Shown piece by piece: positions 33,701-43,800 of a stretch of DNA of 64,000 nucleotides. The notes beneath the pieces were generated by a model, which ran no database searches, was not told the origin of the DNA, and was given only the letters and a program-made list of their open reading frames with translations. The stretch is from NCBI GenBank assembly GCA_029721435.1, contig CM056577.1, forward strand, positions 30,224,719 through 30,288,718, in the 5' to 3' direction. Within the stretch, counting starts at the first letter, position 1, and the number at the start of each line of letters is the position of its first letter. The stretch is from Gymnothorax reevesii (lineage: Eukaryota; Chordata; Actinopteri; Anguilliformes; Muraenidae). The translations under genes were made by a program, and so were the position numbers.

Positions 33701-36700
33701 AAGTCACTTCAAAATGCGGGCATTTGTGTGTTTTTGAACCTCACTGCCACACCTGCCAAAGTTGGGGCTCCTAACTCCGCTAGCCACTGCACCCTGATAT
33801 TAGGGCGTCCCATCATCCGTTTCTCAGGAAAGCGCCTCTGGCACTCCTGGCAGCCTCGGATTTGCCCCGGCCGAGTTGCCTGTCAAGGGCTTTTAAAGTC
33901 TTAATGGATGCTGAATGATGGTGAAATCAGTGGAGGGCTGCTGGTGTGTAATTCACAGTGGAGCAAAGCAAACAGGAGTTTGATGGATGTGGAGCTCGGA
34001 CCCAGAAGTAATGTACCTGCTGGCCCACTTTCCCCTCAGCCTGACTGTTTCCCAGCTCCTGCGGTTCCTTTAATGTCGGTGTCCTGAGCGCCACTGGTCT
34101 CCAGCCCTGTTCCTGAAGCTTTACCTTCTCGTAGGTCTTCAAAGCAATTCGAGTCGACAATTTTTCTGCTCTGTTCAGTCTGGATCTGTGCACTGCGAGT
34201 GTGAGACTGAAGACCTGATGGATGATGGAGCAGCGCTTTTCCACCCCATCACCACCACAGACACAGGCTTGGACAGTTGGACACACACGCACTTTCACAG
34301 ACACACACTCGCGCTCACTCACTACTTACTAGATCAGTGGTCTAGTTTGGTGGCTCCTGTACCTCACATCATTGACTCCAATCAGATTGAGATATTTAAT
34401 GTATTTGACTTCAAGCTCACCTGACCTAACTGATCAAGGGTGGCTCCCATGGTTCCTGGTGCCCTGGCAGCAAAACACATCCAACCGCGGAATGTCGCCG
34501 GGGCGAGCTTCAGGGACCGCTAGTCAAGATGGGAGCCTGTTTTTCTCATGTGCTTTTTGACTTCTAATGGAAAATCTCCCCCCTTTCACGCCATTACAGA
34601 TGACAAATCCCGCCATCCAGAATGACTTCAGCTACTACCGCCGGACCCTGAGCCGCATGAGGATCAAGAACGTTCCGGTAAAAGCCCCTCTCTTTACCCA
34701 TCTCAGCACTTAACCCTTTAAGTGCTGTAGCCTTCTAACACAACATTAAATCCTATTGGTTATTTATGGTTCAGTACATATGAGTAGATATGTTACATGT
34801 GATTTTAGAGAATTTTACCCATTTCAGAATTTATATTTTTAAGATGATTTTAAGAAAAGTTATCCAAGCCAACACTAACTTTCTGACTGAGAAAGTTTTG
34901 AAAGGATTTGAAAACTAATTATTTGACCAGACACTTAAAGGGAGATTTTTTATCAACATCTCGGGGGTGAGGTTTACTTCCAGGTGGCCACACTTTGGAT
35001 GGAGCACCATGCTCTTTAAGCATTGCAGTTGAAGATCGGCTTGATTCTCTGTGGGCTTTTTTACGCGGCCAAAACCTTTTAGCACTTGCAAGTCCAATAA
35101 CACGACCACTGATTATTACAAAAAGGGAGTGAGGTCTGGGCTGGGCGGTGTGTGGGAGGGGATGGGTTGAAGTGTTGAAAATCTGAATTTGAGGACTATA
35201 GAATCACATTACCCATCGGGCTGTGATGGGGAGGACACATTTGGGAGAGACGGGCGACAGACTCACTGACCTTCCCTATGCAGTTACAACAACACATCCC
35301 AGCCAGAGCGCCATAACAGAACCTCCTCTGTCAAATCCAGTCTGTGCCTCGCGTGTTGAAATGCCTCTCACTACCCTCACAAGCGCTCTTCAACTACAGT
35401 TCCTGAAGAGGAGGGGTCTCGGGTTTACGCCTGGAGCTGTTATTTGAAAATAAAGCAATGTATGCTGGGAATAAACAATGAAAATTTGGCCAAGGTAGTT
35501 AACTAAGACAATGGCTTTGAAATGCCATAAACGCTTTGAGAAACGTCTGAAAAAGAGGTAAGCAAGGGAGACACCGGGACTGCATTTCACAGAGCAGGCA
35601 TTAGCCAGATTCCTGCCCTGGGGAAAACCTGGGGTGCTTCTCTTTTAAAAATGAGTCCATATTCCGGGTGTTTGGTAACACTGCTCTGAAACACACTCTG
35701 CCCACAGTTGTATTTTATAGGACATTTAAATTTGGTCTCTGAGCTCAGCTCTGCCGCAGGAGCAGAGAGAAGTATGCCGAGATAATGGAAGAATAAATGG
35801 GTCGTTTTGAAACACAGTAACCCCCTGCTTGCTGTGATAAGTGTTTTGCAAGCCAAATGAGGACACCCGGTCGTTGACTTGTGAGAATTTTTCGTTCAGA
35901 CATGGAGCTTGATTTGCTATGGCCTTGTTAGCAGGTGACCTCGCTTGATTCGAGAGGTAGGACCCCTCACACTTCAACTGCTCCAAAGCCAGGGGCCCAC
36001 AAGCCTCTCAGGACCCTCGCCTGTGGTCGCCAAACCAGGAAGTGAGAAAGGAGCCAGTAGCTTATCGCCATTGGGAACTGCTCATGTGCACAACAGTGTG
36101 CCTGACCCGGGCTATAAACACTGTCCTACAAATGTGGAAGTCGGAGGTGGTGGCCAGTCATACGTATATGCGCACTGTTTCCCCCAGCGACCTGGTAACC
36201 CTCATTACACCATGTTCCCCGAGGCCCTTGAGTTCACCTCACCTGACTTCACACCAAAGGCTTGAACTCGATTGACGTTTGTCCTCGACTTGAACTGTGA
36301 AAATTGTTCCATTTTTGTTCCCTCCCGTAAATACATTCTGACAAGCTGAGCGTGCACTGTCTCTGGGGAAGTATTTTCAATAAATATATTAATAATTTGT
36401 TCTGTGGAGGGGGGAGGGGTTGAGGCGATAGTAGCAATAGTAGCTTGAAGGGCTATGGACCCAAAATCTGCACACTAGACACATAGAGGGGCTGAAATCT
36501 AGGTCTTGAGACCCAGACAGTGTTGACTTTCATAAAGTTCAGTTTCTGCTGAGATGCAGTGATCTGGCTGGGAAACTCCATCCAAACATCGTCTTATTTT
36601 TGGTGGGGGGTGTGGGAGCATAGTCTCTTAATAGAGAGAGTAGTGACAACTTGAAATGTGGTGCCATTTTGTTTTCATTGTGCGAAACCGCTCAGCCGAA

Positions 36701-39700
36701 GCGGGCCGTGCACTCAACCGCGGCGCTGTGAATTGGGTGTATTGTGCATGACAGCAAATCCTGTCGGCATCTCACAAGGGGGCAAATTGTGGGATTTTTC
36801 CATCCTTTTTGTAATCGGGTAAGTGAGACATACTCGTGTTTGAAAAGAAAAACAATCCAGCAAGCAGTGGAATGAATAACCTGAAGTCAGGAAAATATTC
36901 AGAGATGTGTAATACATTTGACTATTTCTTCTTTAAATCCATGCTATCATATCTTAGGCAGTTTCTCATTGTGTGGAATAATAATCCCTTTATTCATGGT
37001 TTTCCCAGCTTTCACAATTGGTATTATGCAAAGTTTTTCTCTATTACAGAATCACTTGACAAAACTTATACAAAGCTTTCCATCTCATCATGTCAAAATG
37101 TCAAAAATGAATGATTACCTTAAATTATTTTTCTCCGACCAACTGCTGCGCACACAGGTGCGGCAACCCGTCATGTCGACGAATGTTGAAGTTGTATTTC
37201 AGAAACAGTTCAATGGGTATAAACCCACGTATAAACGAAGGCAACCCAATAACATGATGGAAACTGCTTGGCTGTGTATGTCACATGACCAGATTCTTCA
37301 ATAGCCCACATATTTCAACACTTTCTATTAAAGCACTCCAGGCTGGAGCCTGTTACAGCAGTCTGGCTACATCCAAGTCAGTCGAAATGTGGGGCCCATT
37401 TTGACCATGTCTAAAAACCTCTGTCCATCCATCCAATATCTAATCTGCTTATTTCTGCTATCTTTTAAGGTTTAGAATGCAGCTGACCAATCAGATCACA
37501 GCTACAGCCTAGGAAGTGTTTCTATATTGTGATGAGTTAATAATCTTACAATTTAACTCAGTTAACTTTGAGAGAACTAAACAAGTCTCCGCATCACGGT
37601 GATGAGCTAAAGTCTAGAGATGGTTCATTGATGCTCCTCCTCTATATTCCTTTCAAAGGGAACAGTTTTTAGCTGCGACCAAGCAGCTCTATAAACGCTT
37701 CTGTCTGTCCGTCTGTCTGTCCGTCCGTCCGTCTGTGACACCTTTTTCACCATGTTCCTGTCGTCGTATCATCATGAAATTTTCAGGAGTTATTGACCTT
37801 CACCAAAGTGATGTCCATGCACAAGGTCGAGGTCAAAGGTCAAGTTCACAGAGGTCACAACCTTGTTTGCGGGTTTTCGCGCTGTAACTCCAGTAAGAAT
37901 TCATGGATCGCTATGAAATTTTGGAAATAGCTTCTAGGCATAGAGGAGGTGTTCCCTATTGTTTTTCAAGGTCATCCGTCAAATCCCAAGGTCACACAGG
38001 TAAAAAAAGTGTCAATTTTGCCCGATTTGACGGTTTTCGCACCGTAACTCAAGTTTAATTCAATGGCTATTAAATCTTACAACAAGCTTCTTGGTACAGA
38101 GGAAGGGTTCCCTATTGATTTTCAAGGTCATTTGCCAATTTCGAGGTCTCACTTGTACAAGAAACCACCAGTCATGGACACTAGGCCACGTGACGGATGC
38201 TAGGCCAGGTCGCAGCTATTAGATCCCTCTGATCTACTTGTTATTGCTAAAATAACTGACTGTGTGGATTCTGGAAGACTTTGAACTTTAATATAAACTT
38301 TAAAATTGTATTTCATTGGAATATTAATGAATAGGATAGTCACTAAAGATGACTTAGTGGGCCGCTAAACTTACACTGGCAAATGCAGGGTCAAATACAT
38401 GACATTTGCACTAGTGAGTTGGGTTTGTATGTGTGGAGGGCAATGGCTGGAGGTGGCCTACCGTGAACCACATGTCCTTCAAAAACACTTTTTGTGCACA
38501 AAACCCCAATGATAGGAAAACGCAAGTGAAGTCATGAATTTTTCAGCTGGTTTTTGAAGCAAGTCATTGTTTTTTTTAGACAAGTGAATCCTCCCCCCTC
38601 CACCCTACTCTATTATAGCTGTAATTCCCTGGAGGGCTGGCCCATTTTGTACCAAGACTTTGTCCCAGTTAGTCCAGACATTTTATTCCGCTAACAGGAG
38701 AATCTCATTGGTCAGATGAAGTACAACCATGACATTCTATTCTGTTACTGTAAAAAGTGATCTCTATCCATTAAAAAAAAAAAAATCATCCACATTGGCC
38801 CTTCGTAATGCCTCAACGCAATCATATGAGTGGTTCAGAGTGATTCATGTTGATTGCTGATTCATGTTGACAGTAAATAATGATTCATTTGGATGGTATA
38901 TTTTAAGTCTTTTTTCCTGTTCGCCGTTTGTTGAGTCATCCAAGTGTAATGCTTGGAATGCGTATTATCTTTGCTTTTCATCATTTATAAATCCCTGTGC
39001 TTAACTATAAGTGCTTTAAGTATTGTTCGTATCCGTAAATCATATTGTTCCATGACTTCATATTATTTCTCAATAGGTGATATCTATTTTACTAAATGGT
39101 TTGCTTTTGCTGCATTCAAAGTTTTACATTTTTGAAAGATGCTGTGCTTTTTAAATTAATGTTTTAAGCAGATTTTGCTTTATGGTGTGAGTGCCCTGTG
39201 ATGTATTGGCAAACTTTTCAGTGTTTGTTCCCGCCTCTTTGCCATCATATTCTTGGCCTGATCAGAAATAAGAGGATTAATCAATGGATTGATAGATGCA
39301 TTTAACATTGTCAATTGGATTAGTAAATTAATGTCATACCAGGATAAAATCTTGCTCAAGGCAATTTTGAAATTCCATGTGAAAATTCCTCCAAATTTAT
39401 TGTGTAATTGTCTTGCACTTTCACTGAAAATCAAACTCATCATGTCCCTTTCAGGCAGAGGGCGAGAATGAAGTTAACAATGAAATGGCCAATCGGATGT
39501 CCCTGTTTTACGCTGAGGCCACGCCCATGTTGAAAACGCTGAGCGATGCCACACTGAAGTTTGTATCAGAGGTAAAGCTCATTGCACGACTGCGTGATTG
39601 ACTGTGCTGTTTGCCAATCTTTTTCATCAAAATGAACGCTTTGTTTAAGAAGAGAGATGGTCTTAAAGCGGAATTCCACTGTTAAAAACATTGAGCATTA

Positions 39701-40764
39701 CTGATTGATACTCTGTGTGGCCATTTCTGTGCCTTAGAGATTCGTCTGTAATCACATATCTCATTAGAAGCTTATGGCCTAATCTATTCTAACCCTGGAT
39801 AAGCAAAGCTTAGGAAAAGTGTTTTGATGAGACTCAAGCATTACTCACTAATCAATCAATTAATCAATCAATTTGCCATTAGCACGACCATGGGTGGTAA
39901 GATTCACAACAGCTTTCCAGCAGATAACGATAGTGTCACTTTGATTCCCTTTTGAAGAACAGTGAAGGGCCAAGCACTTTGGGCAGCTCCTTGTTTGGCT
40001 AGTGGGGAAAAGATATGACCAACAATAATGCATCCAAGGAACCACCCCAATGAATGATGTGAAAGCCTATCTAGCTATAGTAATGTGTAGAGAAGTAGGC
40101 ACATGGACCATATATTGTAGGTTACGATTGTATATCGGCACTCGCTGCAGATGCAGAGCTTGTTTTATCAAGAGTCCAGCTGCTCTTCTGCAGTAGAAGT
40201 TCATTTTACGTGGAATTCCGATTCTGTACGACTCTGGTCCATGGTGTAATTCATACAAAAAATATTTTTTTTTAGTCAGGCTACCTATAAGGTCTAAATT
40301 GTTCAGATGAAATAAGATCATTTGAAACATCTTCATGCAATTCCATTGCTTCCAATGATCTTATTTCATTTAAACTATTAAAATGATCGTGAGACATAGG
40401 CATTTCCTCCAACCCCTGAGTAAAGAAAAGCGTGGGAAGTCCGGAGTCATAACACAGATGAAAGTGATAAACCTCCTTGCACAAGGAGTGCAATTCTGTG
40501 TCAGAATCTCTTATATACGCGTTGATTGAAAAATTGCTGACTACAGCAGGGGAACGTAAATATACAACTAAACTCACGCGGAATGCGTGAAAGTTGTCAG
40601 GTATGCACTATTAATGAAAACTGACCATACCTGATAATGTTGAGAGTTTGCGGAGCTTTTGTAATGGTAATTTAAATGAGTGATTGAAAACAGGTCATGA
40701 CCAATCATTAATTTCAAGGGATGGATTTGAGCTTCCCCTATCGCCAGTTCACCTGCCGCCACTG

Positions 40765-40795
<31 letters not shown>

Positions 40796-40806
40796 TCTAT
40801 CTATCC

Positions 40807-40840
<34 letters not shown>

Positions 40841-43800
40841 CGTTAAGAATTAGAAATTACGCAGAGGTGTTTGGGTATCACATCATGAAAACGAGCCTCT
40901 GAACGATATCTCTGCTTGTTTCTGTCCAGGTCAAGGATAGCCTGACAGTAGGCCTACTTGCTGTGTAGTTTTCAATTTTAATTGCTCCACTCTTGTTATG
41001 TCAGGAAACTTGATCTAAACTTATGTTTCGAAACTTGGAGTAAATTTTCTTATTGTTGGACTGTTCCTATGAAGATTGGCCTATAAAGACTAATGGGAAA
41101 CCTGTTTCTTTTGGTTTTAACAGAACAGTGACTCGCCGCTCGAGAACACGACAGACTGCTTAAGCACAATGGCCAGTGTGTGTAAAGTTATGTTGGAAAC
41201 GCCGTAAGTTTCTTAATCTTATTTTTCTTTAATGTCTATTGTGTTTCATAAGTCTTTGTCTAATATATACTGTAGAACTTGCGAGTATTGAAAGTAGTTT
41301 GAATGGAATTATTATGTATTTTAATTTATACTGACACACCGTAAAAATGCAACACTCATATTTAATAACCAAAAAGAAGAAACAACCAATGTTTTTCAAT
41401 TCAATTGTAATACAAATAGAAAAAGTGCTCGCACACCTGCGCATAAACGCAGAGGCATCGATTCGCTCAAACGTTGCACAGTTGCTTGCGGATGTTCCTC
41501 CACTCCTCGGCGACGTTGCGTGGTTGATGTTGACTCCAGTGCACACAACTACCCAGTTCATCCCACATGTGTTCAATGGAGTTAAGATGGGGTTAAATGG
41601 ATGGCCTGCTCATTGGAGAAAGTCTCTGGTGAGGCGTAGAGTATGGGGACGGGCGTTGTCGTGTTGGAACGTGAACGGTAATCGTTGTAGTCCATGGTTG
41701 CTCAATATTGGTTGCAGAACTGGTCTTAAAATCTCATCCACATATTGCTCTGCCATTAGACCATTCGCCATTAGGCGAATGACAACAATTTCATCCCGAA
41801 ATCTCGCATTAATCGCAGCCCAGACCATGACTCAACCCCCATCAAACGGATTTCTCTCCAGAACACATCTGTCTTGATGTTCATACGGAGGTTGTGAAAG
41901 CTTCCTGTCTGTTGGTTCCCAGTCTGTTGATGGTGGATGAACTGACCCTAAGCCGGCAGGCAACCTCTCTTTGAGATGTTCCTATGGGCAGCATCCCTAA
42001 AGCTCACTCCCTCTGCTGTTCTGTAAGCTGTGGCATCCTGACACTGATGCTGATGAGAATGAACCACTGTGCCTTTTATGCTTCCAATGTCTTGCTTTGC
42101 ACTTGCATGTCATTCAAGTGATGCGTTCCACCTGCTGCTAATGACATGACAAAGTTGCGTTTTGGAGATGTGATCTCCCGACAGACACACAAACTGCGTT
42201 CGAACCTGGACTTGCACAAATACCACCTTTAACGTTCATACCACTATATTTCTTTTGTGGTAATTTTGATGGCTTCAAAAAATCAGCTAGAATTTAAAAA
42301 AATAAGGCGCTGCATTGTCACTGTTTCAGTATACTTCAATTACATGGATTGGGCTTACTGCAGTTTTATTTTTTGAATAAACCTGTTTTTCTTAACCGCA
42401 AACTGTTGTATATATCCAACATTAAACAAAACTGCAGCAATTAAAATCTTATTACGGCTTTATTTTTTTAATCTCGGCCCTCTGACTAAACATTCTTTCT
42501 AACGACTTGCTGTTTTTGGCTTCTTTTTTAAAATGCCTGAACTTTTTGTTGTCGTTCATCTATTATCAAACAAAGTATTTGGCTTGTCGGATACTGTTCT
42601 TTAACAATTATATAATGACTATTTCCCTCCCAAGTTTTTCTGAGAAACATTTTTCTTAGTTGTGAACAACTGAGCAGAATGAATCTGAGTTAAGTTTAAA
42701 GTTCTCTCAAGCATGAGCACATACTGTATGTTTGAGGTCCTGGATAGTTAAGCTTTTTGAAATGCAGGTCAATTGCCAACCTGTCTGTTACCTGGTAGTT
42801 AAGAAAGGACTATTTTATTTGTTGGACCCACAGAAGTGTGTGTCTGGAGGGTAAGGGGTAATAAATATTATATTGCCTGTTCATGGACTTATTTAAGAGC
42901 AGCATAGTAAGATGGGCCGGGTTCTGTTTGTTGTCAACTTTTGAAACTCTAAATTGGCCCCAAAGGTGGGAGTGAACTTTGTTTCTGCCCTGCGATGGAT
43001 TATTGGCTTGTCCTGGGCTGTTTCCCAAAAGCATAGCGGCTGATGGTGTTCTCTACTTGAATAGTTTGACCATATACAGTCAAAGGTTCCATTTATGCAA
43101 GTTTGCATCTGTGCTTCGGGGAAACACCCCTGGGCGTTTTCCCTGTGCATGCTGGGATTGCCTCCAGCTGCAGCCCTGACTGGAGAGGTCAGGTAAATGG
43201 ATGTAGAATTGTGTGAATGTCAGGAGGAAGAGAAACTCCTTCACTGTTTCTCTCTCTCTCTCTCTCTCTGTCTGTGTGTAGAGAGTATCGAAGCCGTTTT
43301 GCCAGTGAAGAGACTGCGTCCTTCTGCCTGCGTGTAATGGTGGGCGTCATCATCCTGTACGACTACGTCCACCCAGCCGGAGCCTTCGTCAAGTCCTCCA
43401 AAATCGATGTGAGTCCTCAAACTGCTCATAGAAATCTGCCATTTATCCACTCATATAGCAACTTATGTACACCAGTTTGAAAAGTGAACTATATGTAGTC
43501 AGTGAGGAATGTTGACTGGTTATATACGGATATAAATTGAGCTATACTACTTCACGGAGGCTGTACTGACATACATAGAAAACAGACATTTTAAAAAAAA
43601 TTCTAAATATCTGACATTTTATTGGATGTTGGAAATTATTGAACAGGTTCCAATTGAAGGTGTTGCAATTCAAGTACATTTTACCATTAGGATTTAGTAC
43701 TTGGTAGACGACTTTACTCCGCCCGTTTCTGAAGGCTGCAATAAAACTAACTGCAGTTGTGAAAGGGCAGGGGGGGCATGTACAGAAAGGGCAACAATCT

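Larger units (their letters stand above)
30385..34599 (+). other. cyrib: CYRIB intron 4
   Basis: 4,215 bp, with the weak donor GTGGGG and a TTACAG acceptor. It contains degenerate short repeats (30940-31200), a dispersed repeat (~31631-32065), a foldback MITE (32314-32439) and a SINE split by a 667-bp Mutator-like element (32585-33660). Confidence 0.85.
34678..39454 (+). other. cyrib: CYRIB intron 5
   Basis: 4,777 bp, GTAAAA...TCAG. The one clear repeat is a 549-bp element with 11-bp inverted ends at 37670-38218. I see nothing recognisable in 34700-37660 or 38220-39450. Confidence 0.85.
39572..41123 (+). other. cyrib: CYRIB intron 6
   Basis: 1,552 bp, GTAAAG...ACAG. It holds a perfect 16-bp inverted repeat (40308-40323 with 40354-40369) and a CTAT microsatellite (40766-40840). 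Confidence 0.85.
41204..43281 (+). other. cyrib: CYRIB intron 7
   Basis: 2,078 bp, GTAAGT...GTAG. It carries an internally deleted Tc1-like element on the - strand (~41330-42240) and ends in a CT-rich tract that forms the acceptor. Confidence 0.85.

Noticed and set aside
35945..36265. 106-codon + frame in intron 5
   Set aside because: No splice context compatible with CYRIB phases and no recognisable domain.
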